Positions 1 to 8,984 of a stretch of 64,000 bases of DNA are shown here, one piece after another. The notes beneath the pieces are model-generated. The model did not search any database. It had not been told where the DNA came from and was given only the letters and a program-made list of their open reading frames with translations. How positions within the stretch are numbered: position 1 is the stretch's first letter; every line of letters starts with the position of its first letter. Origin of the DNA: Acidovorax sp. SUPP3334 (GTDB taxonomy: Bacteria; Pseudomonadota; Gammaproteobacteria; Burkholderiales; Burkholderiaceae_C); the NCBI RefSeq assembly GCF_030159055.1, contig NZ_BQXQ01000008.1:87127-151126 (forward strand), read 5' to 3'. The translations under genes were made by a program, and so were the position numbers.

Positions 1-2379
1 CTGCGGCCGGCGTTCGTGCTGATCGAGGGGCCCGCGGATTTCAACGCCCGGCTGGACGAGCTCTACCTGCCGCACCGCCTGCCGGTCGCGATCTACAGCT
101 ACCTGGGACGCGGCGATACGCACCGCGGATCGTGGACGCCCTTCGCCGAGCACTCGCCCGAATGGCAGGCGCTGCAGGCCGGGCGGGAGGCCGGCGCGCA
201 GGTGCGCTTCATCGACCTGCCCGCTTGGCACGACGCGTTCGCCCATCTCGAAAACCGCTACGCCGATGCGGCCGATGCCGAGCACCAGGCGCGGGCCGAG
301 GCGTATGAGCGCGCGCTGGCGGAGAATCTTTCGGTGCAGGGCCGCGACGCGCTCTGGGACCACCTCTTCGAAGACGCGGGGCCGGTGGATGCGCAGGCCG
401 GGTTGGAAGGCGAAGAGCTTGCGCTGCGCCTGTCCACGTACTTCGGCCACCTGCGCGGCGAGGGGGAAACGGGCTCGCTGGGCAACCAGGCGCGCGAACA
501 GATGATGGCGCGCTGGATCGCCTGGGCCATGGCGCAGGACCAGGGCCCGGTGCTGGTGGTGTGCGGCGGCTACCACGCCCCCGCGCTCTCGCGGCTCTGG
601 CGCAACATGCCAGCCAGCGAGCCGGAAACGCCGCGGCCCGAGGAAGGCCCTGAAGGCACTATAAAAAATATAGCAAACCACCCAATTACCACTAGGGCAT
701 CGGCACGATTTGGCTCTTACATCGTGCCCTACACCTTCCGGCGGCTCGATGCCTTCGCAGGCTATGCCTCGGGCATGCCATCGCCGCAGTACTACCAATG
801 GCTCTGGGAACACGGGGCCGAGGGCGCGGCCCGCGAGGCGCTGCGCGGCGTGATGCAGCGCCTGCGCGAGCGCCAGCTGAGCGCTTCCACCGCCGACCTG
901 ATGGCCGTGCATGCGCGCGCACTGGGGCTGGCGCGGCTGCGCGGGCACCGGCAGCCGCTGCGCTCGGACTGGCTGGACGCATTGGCGGGCGCCCTGGTGA
1001 AAGAGGCGCTCGACGCCCCCCTGCCCTGGACCTACCGCGGCCCGCTGCGCGCCGGCACCGACCCGGTGCTGGTGCAGGCGATGGACGTGCTGGCCGGCGA
1101 CACGGCGGGCCGCCTCGCACCGGGCACGCCGCAGCCACCGCTGGTCGCGTCCGTGCGTGCCGAGCTGGCCGCGCAGGGCCTGCCGCTGCGCGGCACCGTC
1201 ACGCTCGACCTGCTGCAGGAAGGCGACCGCGCCCGCAGCCGCGTGCTGCACCGGCTCGCCCTGCTGCAACTGCCGGGCGTGGTGCGTACGCGCGGCCCGG
1301 CGCTGGCGCTGTCGGGCGAACGCGCGGAGGGCTGGAGCCTCAGCGAACCGCTGGAGCAGCAGGCGGCGCTCATTGAGGCGGGCGCCTGGGGCGCCACGCT
1401 GGAAGACGCCGCGCGGGCGCGCCTGGAAGACCGCCTGCGCCAGGCACGCGGGCGCATCGAGCCGCTGGCCGAGGGCCTGAACCGCGCGGCCTGGGCGGGC
1501 CTCGCGGCGCTGAGCGGCGGACTGCTGCGGGACATCGGCGACGCCATCGCGCAAGAGGCGCGGTTCGAGGCGCTGGCCCCCGCGCTGGGCCTGCTGCACA
1601 CGCTGCTGCGCCATGGCCAGATGCTCGGCATGGCCGGTGCGCCCGTGCTGCGCGTCGCGGTGGAGGCCGGCTTCGACCGCGCGCTCTGGCTGCTCGAAGC
1701 CCCCGCCGCGGTGGCCACCGCCGACACCGAAGACCATCTGCGCGGCCACCGCGCGCTGCAGCGCATCGTCGCCGACACGCTGGCCGACCTGGAAGACGGT
1801 GCGCCCGATCCGCTCGCGCTGGAACCCGCGCGCGCCCTAGCGGTATGGCAGCGCAAGGCGGCTGACCCGCAGGCGGCGCCGGTCAGCCGCGGCGCGGCGC
1901 TCGGCGCGGTGCTGGCGCTGTCGGGCCGCCTGGGCGGTGGCGCGCAGGGCGGCGATGCCGCCACCCCCGAGGCCGGCGTGGAGCAAGCCATGGACCTGCT
2001 CGCCGCCATGACCGCCGCCACGCTGGGCGACGCCCTCGCCGGCCTGCTGGCGCTGGCGCGCGAGGCGCTCGCCACCGAACCCGCCTTCGCAGCCGGCATG
2101 GACCGCCGCATCCGGGCGCTGGACGACGAAGACTTCGTGCAGGCCCTGCCGGCGCTGCGGGCCGCCTTCGCCTGGCTGCCGCCGCGCGAGCGGGGCCAAC
2201 TGGCCGGGCAGGTGCTGTCGCTGCACGGCGCGCAGCACCTGCCGCGCCGCACCCTCACGGCCGCGCCCCAGGGCGCACTGCCCCCCGAAGCGATGGCCCG
2301 CGCGCGCGCCGGCGAAGCCGCGGCGGCGGCGCGGCTGGCCGCGTGGGGCATTGCCACCGGCACCGGAGCCCTTTCATGA
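1..2379 (+). CDS. yehM: DUF5682 family protein (YehM-like), 5' end outside window
   Basis: The frame is open from base 1 and the coding begins before the window (it reads L-R-P-A-F before the VLIEGPAD motif), so the start is missing. At least 792 residues are present, a little longer than E. coli YehM. The early IEGPAD and PFAEHSPEW motifs are typical of DUF5682. It is followed by a VWA protein and a SWIM zinc-finger protein with 4-bp ATGA overlaps, the order of E. coli yehM-yehP-yehQ, so a MoxR-type ATPase (yehL) is expected just upstream. The molecular function is unknown; MoxR/VWA modules act as chaperone-like assembly or conflict machines. An AT-rich stretch at about 655-712 interrupts the GC-rich coding in frame and carries a small palindrome. 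Confidence 0.8.
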   Translation: MRPAFVLIEGPADFNARLDELYLPHRLPVAIYSYLGRGDTHRGSWTPFAEHSPEWQALQAGREAGAQVRFIDLPAWHDAFAHLENRYADAADAEHQARAEAYERALAENLSVQGRDALWDHLFEDAGPVDAQAGLEGEELALRLSTYFGHLRGEGETGSLGNQAREQMMARWIAWAMAQDQGPVLVVCGGYHAPALSRLWRNMPASEPETPRPEEGPEGTIKNIANHPITTRASARFGSYIVPYTFRRLDAFAGYASGMPSPQYYQWLWEHGAEGAAREALRGVMQRLRERQLSASTADLMAVHARALGLARLRGHRQPLRSDWLDALAGALVKEALDAPLPWTYRGPLRAGTDPVLVQAMDVLAGDTAGRLAPGTPQPPLVASVRAELAAQGLPLRGTVTLDLLQEGDRARSRVLHRLALLQLPGVVRTRGPALALSGERAEGWSLSEPLEQQAALIEAGAWGATLEDAARARLEDRLRQARGRIEPLAEGLNRAAWAGLAALSGGLLRDIGDAIAQEARFEALAPALGLLHTLLRHGQMLGMAGAPVLRVAVEAGFDRALWLLEAPAAVATADTEDHLRGHRALQRIVADTLADLEDGAPDPLALEPARALAVWQRKAADPQAAPVSRGAALGAVLALSGRLGGGAQGGDAATPEAGVEQAMDLLAAMTAATLGDALAGLLALAREALATEPAFAAGMDRRIRALDDEDFVQALPALRAAFAWLPPRERGQLAGQVLSLHGAQHLPRRTLTAAPQGALPPEAMARARAGEAAAAARLAAWGIATGTGALS
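659..673. repeat. Small AT-rich palindrome inside yehM
   Basis: CTATA-AAAAA-TATAG lies in an AT-rich island within an otherwise very GC-rich gene. It resembles the GCTAT...ATAGC palindromes at 12832-12848 and 20754-20770. The frame stays open through it, reading as I-K-N-I-A. This suggests in-frame insertion of a family-specific small repeat into a tolerant loop. Confidence 0.5.
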
Positions 2380-3503
2380 CACGGCTGACCATTCCCGACC
2401 CACTGCAGCGCTGGCGCCTTTTGCTCGGCGAACCGGCGGAACCCGCTTGCGGCGCGCTCGGCGATGCCGCGCAGGCGGCCGATGCGGCGCTCGAATGGCT
2501 GTACGGCCGCGACAGCGACCGCACCGAACGCGGCGAGCGCAGCGCCGGCCTGGGGCCCTCGGCCCTCAGCACGCCGGACTGGATCAACGCCATCCACACG
2601 CTCTTTCCCAAGGAAGTGATCGAGCGCCTGGAACGCGATGCGGTGGAGCGCTACGGCATCGACGAAGTGGTGACCAACCTGGAGGTGCTGGAGCGCATCG
2701 AGCCGTCCGAATCGCTGCTGCGCGCGGTGCTGCACACCAAGCACCTCATGAACCCGCAGGTGCTGGCCGCCGCCCGCCGGCTCGTGGCCGAGGTGGTGCG
2801 GCGCATCATGGAAAAGCTCGCCACCGAAGTGCGCCAGGCCTTCAGCGGCAGCCGCGACCGGCGCCGCCGCTCGCGCATGAAAGTGGCGCGCAACTTCGAC
2901 TTCCGGCGCACCCTGCAGTCCAATCTGCGGCGCTGGGACCCTGCCCGGGGCAAGCTCTATGTGGAGCGGCCGGTCTTCATCAGCCGCTCGCGCCGGCATG
3001 CCGAGCCGTGGGACATCGTGCTGCTCATCGACCAGAGCGGCTCGATGGTGGACTCCGTCATCCACAGCGCGGTGATGGCCGCATGCCTTTGGCAGCTGCC
3101 CGGCATGCGCACGCGGCTGGTGGCCTTCGACACGCAGGTGGTGGACCTCACGGCCGATGTCTCCGACCCGGTGGAGCTGCTCATGAAAGTGCAGCTCGGC
3201 GGGGGCACCGACATCGCCCGGGCCGTGGCCTATGCGCAATCGCTCGTCGCCAACCCGGCCCGCACCATCGTCGTGCTGGTCAGCGATTTCTACGAAGGCG
3301 GCGACCCCGGAGAACTCGTGCGCCGCGTGAAGGCGCTGACCGGCGCGGGCGCGAAGGTGCTGGGCCTGGCCGCGCTGGACGCGCAGGCCGAGCCCGCCTA
3401 CGACCGAGAAATGGCCGCGCGCCTCGTGAAAGAAGGCGCGCAGGTCGGCGCCATGACCCCGGGCCAGCTCGCGGGCTGGCTGGCCGAGAAGGTGCAGGCA
3501 TGA
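2376..3503 (+). CDS. yehP: VWA domain protein (YehP-like)
   Basis: This 375-residue protein matches the length of E. coli YehP. The ATG overlaps the upstream stop (ATGA at 2376-2379), indicating translational coupling with the DUF5682 gene. The C-terminal half is a von Willebrand A domain with an intact metal-binding MIDAS motif D-Q-S-G-S at residues 219-223 and a downstream GGGTDI segment. The N-terminal half is helical and charged, with an R-rich patch (RDRRRRSRMK). VWA proteins of this type partner MoxR AAA+ ATPases and bind client proteins through the metal site. The next gene again overlaps by ATGA. Confidence 0.85.
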   Translation: MTRLTIPDPLQRWRLLLGEPAEPACGALGDAAQAADAALEWLYGRDSDRTERGERSAGLGPSALSTPDWINAIHTLFPKEVIERLERDAVERYGIDEVVTNLEVLERIEPSESLLRAVLHTKHLMNPQVLAAARRLVAEVVRRIMEKLATEVRQAFSGSRDRRRRSRMKVARNFDFRRTLQSNLRRWDPARGKLYVERPVFISRSRRHAEPWDIVLLIDQSGSMVDSVIHSAVMAACLWQLPGMRTRLVAFDTQVVDLTADVSDPVELLMKVQLGGGTDIARAVAYAQSLVANPARTIVVLVSDFYEGGDPGELVRRVKALTGAGAKVLGLAALDAQAEPAYDREMAARLVKEGAQVGAMTPGQLAGWLAEKVQA

Positions 3504-5647
3504 ACGCGCCGCTGCGGGCCGACCTGCTCGAACTCACCCCCGAGGCGCTGATGGCGCTGGCCAACGCGGGCTTCGTCAAGCGCGCGCAAAAGGACGTGGC
3601 CGCCGGGGTGCTGCCGCGGCTGGAGACCGAGCCCGACGGCACCGTGCGCGCGGAATTCGACGACGGCGCACGCACGCGCCTGCCGCCAGGCCGCACGCTG
3701 CGCGATGCCGCCTGCACCTGCGCCGCAAGCGGCATGTGCCGCCACCGCGTCATGCTGGTGCTGGCCTATCAACGACTGAACGGCACGGCGAGCACCCCGG
3801 CGGCCGATGCGTCCACGGCCGCGGCGCAGCCCTCGGACCCGGGAGGCCCCTGGAGCCCCGCGCATTTCGACGACGCGGCAGTGGCGGCCAGCGTGGCACC
3901 CTCGGTGCTGGATCAGGCCGCGCGGCTGGCGGCCTCGCGCCCCGTGGTGGCGGTGCAGCCGTGGCAGGGCCACGCCGCACCGCCCACGGCCCGGTTGCCG
4001 ATGTGCACCGTGCGGTTCTTCTCGCGCAGCTCGCTCGTGCATGCGCGCTGCGACTGCCAGCAGGGCAGCGGCTGCGCGCATGTCGTGGTGGCGCTGTGGG
4101 CTTTCCGAGCCGCAGGCGATCTGCCCGCAGGCAGCGAAGAAGCCATGGTGGAAGTGCCACCGCGCGCGGGCACGGCCCAGGCCGGTGCCGGAACCGGTGC
4201 CGGCAGCGACACGGCAGCGGCACCCGCGCACCTGCAGTCCCCCGAAGCGCTGCGCCTGCGCGAGGCGCTCGATGCGGTGCTGCTGTCGCTGTGGCTCGAC
4301 GGATCGGCCCAACCCGCGATGGCCCTCGCCGCGCGCTTCGAGGCCTTGCGGGCGCAGGCGCAGGCCCTGGGCTGGCGCTGGGTGGACGACGGCATCGCAG
4401 AGCTGTGGCTGCAGCTGCAGTCGCTGCAGGCCCGCAGCAGCCGGCACGACCCGGCGCGCCTGCTGGCCGTAGCGGCCGAGCTGTGGGCGCGCCCGCGCGC
4501 CGCAGCCCATGCCGAGGCCACCGCCACGGACAGGACGGGGGCCGCACGCCCCGCGCTGCATGCCAGCCAGATCCTGGGCGCGGGCGTGAAGGGCGAGGTC
4601 GCGCTGGACCACATCAAGCTCGTCTCGCTGGGCGCCGCGCTGTGGTCCGACGCAGCCGCAGAAGGCGCCAACGTGCTCTTCGCCGATCCGGACACGCAGA
4701 CCGTAACGGTGCTGGAACGCCAGTGGCCACGCGGCGAAGGCGACAACGCCCCCGCGCAGGCCCTCGCCGGGCGGCGCGTGGCGGGGTTTCCGCTGCGGCA
4801 GATCGCGGCGGGGCAGGTCATCACCAAGACCGCCACGCGCCGCGCCAACGGCCTCATCGACATCACCGCCGGGGCGCGCCAGACCGGGGTGATGCCGCTC
4901 TCGCCCACTGCCTGGGACGAACTGGCCCCGCCCTTGCGCCAGGCCAGCGTGCAATCGCTGCGCGATCGCCTGCGCGCCGCGCTTCCCGATTTCGTGCAGC
5001 CGCGCCAGGCCGCCACGGGTGCTGCCAGCGGGGCTTCGGGCGCGCTGCATGTGGTGGCGCTGGAAGGCGGCATGCAGGTGCACGGCTGCGAGTGGGATGC
5101 GGCTGCGCAGGTGCTGCATGCGCGCATCGCGGACCCGCAGCAGGAAGACGCCGGGCCGGCACTGCACCTCGCGCTGCCGCACCGTGCGGCCGCGCCGGGC
5201 GCCGTGGACGCGCTGGCCCGCGCGCTGGCCGGCGAATGGGGGCCGCTGCGCGCGGTGGCCGGGCCGGTGGCGCTGCGCGGCGGCGAGGCGGTCATGCAGC
5301 CGCTGGCCCTGCTCACCCACCAGCGCGCCGTGGTGCCGCAGATCGAGCCGCCAGCCGCCCAGCCGCTCGCGCTGCGCACCTGCGCCGACGCGCCCACGCC
5401 CCTGCAGGCCCTGCTCGACGAAACCCTGCAATCGCTGGCCCAGTGGCTGCGACAGGGCCTGCGTCACCAGACGGGTGGGCTGGACGCGCGCGCGCAATCC
5501 CAGGCGCTGCAGCTGCGGCAAAGCGGCCTGGACCGCAGCGCCGCGCTGCTCGAAAGCCTTGGGAGCCACCTGAGGTCTGCCGACCGCGGGCCGCTGCTGG
5601 CAGCGCTCTCAACGCTGGTACTGCTGCTTCAGGCACAAGGCGGCTAG
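3500..5647 (+). CDS. yehQ: SWIM zinc-finger protein (YehQ-like)
   Basis: The product has 715 residues and starts at an ATGA overlap with the VWA gene. Two SWIM-type zinc motifs are visible: C-T-C...C-R-H near residues 74-84 and C-D-C...C-A-H near 184-195. SWIM modules bind nucleic acid or proteins. The rest is alanine-rich and lacks a recognised catalytic domain. Position and partners make it the YehQ equivalent, the last gene of the operon. Its biochemical role is unknown. Confidence 0.8.
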   Translation: MNAPLRADLLELTPEALMALANAGFVKRAQKDVAAGVLPRLETEPDGTVRAEFDDGARTRLPPGRTLRDAACTCAASGMCRHRVMLVLAYQRLNGTASTPAADASTAAAQPSDPGGPWSPAHFDDAAVAASVAPSVLDQAARLAASRPVVAVQPWQGHAAPPTARLPMCTVRFFSRSSLVHARCDCQQGSGCAHVVVALWAFRAAGDLPAGSEEAMVEVPPRAGTAQAGAGTGAGSDTAAAPAHLQSPEALRLREALDAVLLSLWLDGSAQPAMALAARFEALRAQAQALGWRWVDDGIAELWLQLQSLQARSSRHDPARLLAVAAELWARPRAAAHAEATATDRTGAARPALHASQILGAGVKGEVALDHIKLVSLGAALWSDAAAEGANVLFADPDTQTVTVLERQWPRGEGDNAPAQALAGRRVAGFPLRQIAAGQVITKTATRRANGLIDITAGARQTGVMPLSPTAWDELAPPLRQASVQSLRDRLRAALPDFVQPRQAATGAASGASGALHVVALEGGMQVHGCEWDAAAQVLHARIADPQQEDAGPALHLALPHRAAAPGAVDALARALAGEWGPLRAVAGPVALRGGEAVMQPLALLTHQRAVVPQIEPPAAQPLALRTCADAPTPLQALLDETLQSLAQWLRQGLRHQTGGLDARAQSQALQLRQSGLDRSAALLESLGSHLRSADRGPLLAALSTLVLLLQAQGG

Positions 5648-5812
5648 GGCGGCCGCGAGACTGCGCGCGTGCCAGCGGGTGCGCGCGCGTCGGGTGCACG
5701 CAGGCCGAATGCCGGCTGAAAGCCCGCGAATGCCGGCACCTCTTTCCGGCTCGGCCGTCCGCACATCGATTTCCGTGTCTATGTCATCAAACAACGCACC
5801 GGGGGCAGCGAG

Positions 5813-6007
5813 GTGCTTCCCGATACCCGCACGCAGACTCCCTCTTTTGCAGCGGCGGCGTTCTGGGCGCTCTACGGTCAGCCCTTCGATGGAGCGCACC
5901 TCTTGCTGATGTCGCGCGACAACAGGCAGATCAATGCGTACCGCTACGGCACCCAGCCGGGCGAACGCGACTATCTGGCGCCGGGCGGTGCCCTGGCTGA
6001 GAAATGA
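5813..6007 (+). CDS. Small protein of unknown function, translationally coupled to HTH gene
   Basis: A GTG start at 5813, preceded by a G-rich possible ribosome site, gives 64 residues ending in the ATGA overlap with the next gene. The reading frame stays open back to a TGA near 5717, and that upstream part (H-I-D-F-R-V-Y-V-I-K-Q-R) also looks protein-like. The gene may therefore be 5'-truncated or use a start I cannot identify. The arrangement of a small protein followed by a small helix-turn-helix protein resembles a regulatory or toxin-antitoxin pair, but no catalytic motif is recognised. Confidence 0.4.
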   Translation: MLPDTRTQTPSFAAAAFWALYGQPFDGAHLLLMSRDNRQINAYRYGTQPGERDYLAPGGALAEK

Positions 6008-6222
6008 CTGCAGACGATCTGCGCGCGTGGCAGACCGCCATGGGCTACACGCAGCAGGAAGCGGCGCAGCAGTTGGGCATCTCCTGGGCGACATACAAGC
6101 GCCACCTGGTGGGGGCGCCGCCCCTGCAGATGGCACTGGCCTGCGCCGCGCTGGCGGCCGGGTTGTCGCCTTGGTGGCAGCCGCCCCAACGACCCAAGCG
6201 CGCCAAGGCGGCTACGGCTTGA
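6004..6222 (+). CDS. Small helix-turn-helix protein
   Basis: A 72-residue protein starting in an ATGA overlap with the upstream small gene. The helix-turn-helix is at about residues 8-37 (TQQEAAQQLGISWATYKRHL), suited to DNA binding. A hydrophobic alanine-rich stretch and a basic tail follow. Its 3' end overlaps by 11 bp the end of the convergent immunity-like gene. A truncated, almost identical copy of its 3' two thirds sits at about 6744-6903, so it was part of the segment that duplicated here. Confidence 0.6.
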   Translation: MTADDLRAWQTAMGYTQQEAAQQLGISWATYKRHLVGAPPLQMALACAALAAGLSPWWQPPQRPKRAKAATA

Positions 6223-6703
6223 CGTGCGGCGTTGACGCCTGCTCGTTGACCCAATCCAGGCTCTTGCCTTTGACACACCAGGCTGGATCGCGCACCCAAT
6301 CGGTGAACCAGAGAGTGGGATGCCCCTGGAGATCACTGCATATTGAGTAGCCCAGGCTCGGCATGTTGAAACGCACCACCGCTGCGGTCACGGGAATCAA
6401 CAACATGGAAAGACCGCCCGCCACAATGGAGGCAATGAATGCCCGCTCAAACGGTTTGATCCGTGCATCGCTGAAGGGCACCGCGCGCATTGATGCGACC
6501 ACGATTCCGAGGACACAGCAGATACCGATAAAAGGCGCGACCTGCGCGGAAGGGGAGATGCGAACGGCAGGCACCCTTTGTGCGACTCCCTCAATGGCGG
6601 GCACGATCATGTGGACCACCATCAAGACAGATCCCACCGTCAACCCCAGGTACAGCGGCACACCCCACACCAGGGTTTTGCGGATTTTTTGGACATCGAA
6701 CAT
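6212..6703 (-). CDS. Four-helix membrane protein, immunity-like (copy 2)
   Basis: 163 residues starting at MFDVQKIRKT, the point matching its neighbour's start; no clear ribosome site precedes it. Four hydrophobic segments are followed by a conserved C-terminal motif (W-F-T-D-W-V-R-D-P-A-W-C-V-K-G-K). It is paralogous to the equally long protein at 6892-7383 and to 45635-46138 on the integrated element. In both loci the family sits directly behind the same putative pore-forming toxin gene. The size and topology are those of membrane immunity proteins for pore-forming bacteriocins (similar proteins are often labelled DUF1240). The immunity role is inferred. Confidence 0.65.
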   Translation of the reverse strand: MFDVQKIRKTLVWGVPLYLGLTVGSVLMVVHMIVPAIEGVAQRVPAVRISPSAQVAPFIGICCVLGIVVASMRAVPFSDARIKPFERAFIASIVAGGLSMLLIPVTAAVVRFNMPSLGYSICSDLQGHPTLWFTDWVRDPAWCVKGKSLDWVNEQASTPHVKP

Positions 6704-6743
6704 AGACAGCTGGATCGGATTAAGGAATCTCAATATCTCACGC

Positions 6744-6903
6744 GCGCAGCAGTTGGGCATCTCCTGGGCGACCTACAAGCGCCACCTGGTGGGGGAGCCA
6801 CCCCTGCAGATGGCACTGGCCTGCGCCGCGCTGGCGGCCGGGTTGTCGCCTTGGTGGCAGCCGCCCCAACGACCCAAGCGCGCCAAGGCGGCTACGGCTT
6901 GAC
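6744..6903 (+). pseudogene. Truncated duplicate of the HTH gene
   Basis: From AQQLGISWATYKRHL to the stop this is almost base-for-base the 3' end of the gene at 6004-6222, with only a few changes over roughly 160 bp. It lacks the start and the first helix-turn-helix residues. High identity continues beyond the stop into the 3' end of the neighbouring immunity-like gene (about 6746-6991 versus 6067-6312). It marks one end of a recent segmental duplication. Confidence 0.75.
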
Positions 6904-7383
6904 GTGCGGCGTTGACGCCTGTTCGTTCACCCAATCCATGCTCTTGCCTTTGACACACCAGGCTGGATCGCGCACCCAGTCGGTGAACCACAGCGTGGGG
7001 TTGTCTTTCAACTCGGTGCATATCGAATACCCGTTGCGGGGCATATAGACGCGTTGGAGTACAGACGTCACGGGTATCAAGACCATAGCGGCTACACACA
7101 CCGCGACAGCGGCGATGAATGCACGTTCAAAGCGCTTGATGGTCTTGTCGCTCAAAGGAATGGCCCTGGTGCTGGCAACCAGAATGCCCAGGATGCAAGC
7201 GATGCCGATAAACGGGATCAATTGGAGCGAAGGCGCAATTCGGACCACTGGCGCTTGGGAAGTGATCGCCTCAATGGTGGGCAGGATTTCATGGGCTGTC
7301 AGCAGGTAGGCGCCGGCAATTAACCCCAAATACAGCGGCACGCCCCACAGCAGACTCTTGCGGATTTGGTGAATGTCGTTCAT
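6892..7383 (-). CDS. Four-helix membrane protein, immunity-like (copy 1)
   Basis: 163 residues, start MNDIHQIRKS chosen because it lies 28 bp after the toxin-like gene's stop with CAGGA upstream, and because it matches the paralog's length exactly. Four hydrophobic segments precede the conserved tail W-F-T-D-W-V-R-D-P-A-W-C-V-K-G-K-S. Its 3' end is nearly identical at DNA level to copy 2, whereas the 5' part has diverged to paralog level. That is consistent with duplication followed by gene conversion or selection on the N-terminal part. It is probably the cognate immunity gene of the 7412-8350 protein. Confidence 0.7.
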   Translation of the reverse strand: MNDIHQIRKSLLWGVPLYLGLIAGAYLLTAHEILPTIEAITSQAPVVRIAPSLQLIPFIGIACILGILVASTRAIPLSDKTIKRFERAFIAAVAVCVAAMVLIPVTSVLQRVYMPRNGYSICTELKDNPTLWFTDWVRDPAWCVKGKSMDWVNEQASTPHVKP

Positions 7384-7411
7384 TTGATCGTGGTCCTGCC
7401 AGCAGGCATTT

Positions 7412-8350
7412 CTAGTATCTACCGCAGGAGATTCGGCAAAGCCAGTCCCGGACGCTGCGGTCGATGGCACGCCCTGCCTCCACCTTCTTTTGCTCGATGG
7501 CGTTGCGCAGATCGTCTTGCCATGACTGGGCTGTTGTGTCTATGTAGTACATGCCCTGAGCCGTCTGTTCCGGCAGCATTTTGAGGGCTGTGATCACTTT
7601 CTCTTTGATGCTGTAGCGACGATCCAGTACGTTGAGGCCGATCCCGGTGCCAAGAGCAACCACCGCCATAAAACCCAGAGGGACCACTGCAACCGCAGTC
7701 ATCGAAGCGCCTACAAACGCAGCCGCTCCGTAGGCCACCAGTGCGCCTAACCCGCCCTTGACGGCCTCCACGCCGATACCGCCCACCAGGTCGTACATGG
7801 TCTTCTCGTCGTTGAACATGAAGTCCATTACCTCCAGGCCTGTGGACACGACCAAGCCCAGAATGAAGCCGCCCTTGGCGATCCCCTGCAAGCTCTTCAT
7901 GCCCAAACCGAGCTGAAGCATTTTCGGGTTGGTCGCCAGATACCGCGTCCCCTGCAGAGCACTGCTGCGCTGGGCCGAGTACCCTTTGATGATGATGTAC
8001 GTTCCGGTCGCGGTAGTCTTGATGTAGCTGCCGATCCCGGCCATGCCGATGGCATTCAGCGTCTTGGTAATGGCCAGCGCATCATTGGCGCCTTGCGCCA
8101 CCGGCCCGACCCATGGCTCGCTGGCATTCGGGCTGAAGGTCTTCTGCCAGTACTGCCCGAACGTGGACTGGGACAACATCTTGCGCAGGTTGAATTCCAG
8201 GGCCGCGTTGTTTCTGGCCTTGTCCTGCAGGATGCTCATGTACTGAATCTGCGTCAGCACCAGGACGTCCACCTGGTTCTTGTCCATGGACTGGGCCAAG
8301 GTCTGCCCGTAGCCGACGTTGAAGAACGTGGCCGCAAGTTCTGCACTCAT
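7412..8350 (-). CDS. Putative pore-forming toxin-like protein
   Basis: 312 residues with a strong AGGGAGA ribosome site before ATG. A soluble N-terminal part (MSAELAATFFNVGYGQ) is followed by an ATGTYIIIKGY segment. Then come two hydrophobic stretches, around residues 165-185 and 205-255, separated by the conserved motif KTMYDLVGGIGVEAVKGGLG, and a C-terminal DWLCRISCGRY tail. A long hydrophobic helical hairpin near the C-terminus is the layout of colicin-type pore-forming domains, but I see no receptor or translocation domain and no signal peptide. A clear homolog with the same following gene lies at 44713-45633. The toxin function is inferred from architecture and the partner gene. Confidence 0.6.
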   Translation of the reverse strand: MSAELAATFFNVGYGQTLAQSMDKNQVDVLVLTQIQYMSILQDKARNNAALEFNLRKMLSQSTFGQYWQKTFSPNASEPWVGPVAQGANDALAITKTLNAIGMAGIGSYIKTTATGTYIIIKGYSAQRSSALQGTRYLATNPKMLQLGLGMKSLQGIAKGGFILGLVVSTGLEVMDFMFNDEKTMYDLVGGIGVEAVKGGLGALVAYGAAAFVGASMTAVAVVPLGFMAVVALGTGIGLNVLDRRYSIKEKVITALKMLPEQTAQGMYYIDTTAQSWQDDLRNAIEQKKVEAGRAIDRSVRDWLCRISCGRY

Positions 8351-8542
8351 TCAATCTCCCTTGAGATCGTGTTTTTTGTTGGGGGCGAATGCTAACCTCA
8401 GGCGGAAACGGGGCCAGGATGCAACAAGGTGTTTAACCGGGCTTTAACCGGGCCAGCAGGGGGGCGTTCGGGAGATTTCCGGGGGGGTGCCGCAGTGGAT
8501 CGGGTTCAAGCGGCTGTCGCGGCCGGCCGGATCGGGGCGTTT

Positions 8543-8975
8543 TCATTCCTTGCGCCGGCCCGCTTTCTTGGCCGCCTGGTCGAGTGCAGCCTTGCGCCCA
8601 TCCAGCTGCAGCTCGCGCTCCGTAAAGGGCTTGGCACCCGCCGTCATCACCGTCCAGCCCTTGAGCCACGGCAGCGCCACGCACCCGCACTGGATGACCT
8701 GCTCGGGCGGCGCCTTGGGATCGTGGGGGCACTGCATCAGGTCAAAGCACCCGCCTGGATTGGGCACCTTGAACGGCTGACCCGCGTCAACGACCTGGCC
8801 GTCCATCAGGTCATGGTTCCAGCGGCTGTGAATCTTCCCGCTGCGGCGCCACTGCTTGCCCGGGCCCGGCACCAGGGGCGCGGCCTGCACCAGGCGCTCC
8901 TGGCCGGCCACCGCAAACGCCCGGCTGACCTCGGTGCGGACGATGGCGCTGGCCAGGCGCATGGACTCGCCGCCC
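8543..8975 (-). pseudogene. Phage head morphogenesis protein, C-terminal fragment
   Basis: Reading leftwards, about 144 codons end at the stop at 8543. Motifs GKQWRRSGKIHSRWNHDLMDG and QCGCVALPW resemble the C-terminal domain of Mu gpF/SPP1 gp7-type head morphogenesis proteins, including its late Cys motif. The upstream part (GESMRLASAIVRTEVSRAF) also fits, but there is no start: coding runs straight into the truncated TonB receptor on the other strand. This is a prophage remnant at a recombination junction. The exact right edge is approximate. Confidence 0.6.
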
Positions 8976-8984
8976 AGCGCACGT

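Noticed and set aside
1032..3239. Long open frame on the minus strand opposite yehM and yehP
   Set aside because: It is a high-GC shadow frame opposite two recognisable genes and has no domain of its own.
8429..8984. N-terminal part of the 721-codon frame as a fusion protein with the TonB receptor
   Set aside because: It is antisense to a recognisable phage head protein fragment and is Ala/Arg/Leu-rich like other shadow frames; no signal peptide or plug domain.
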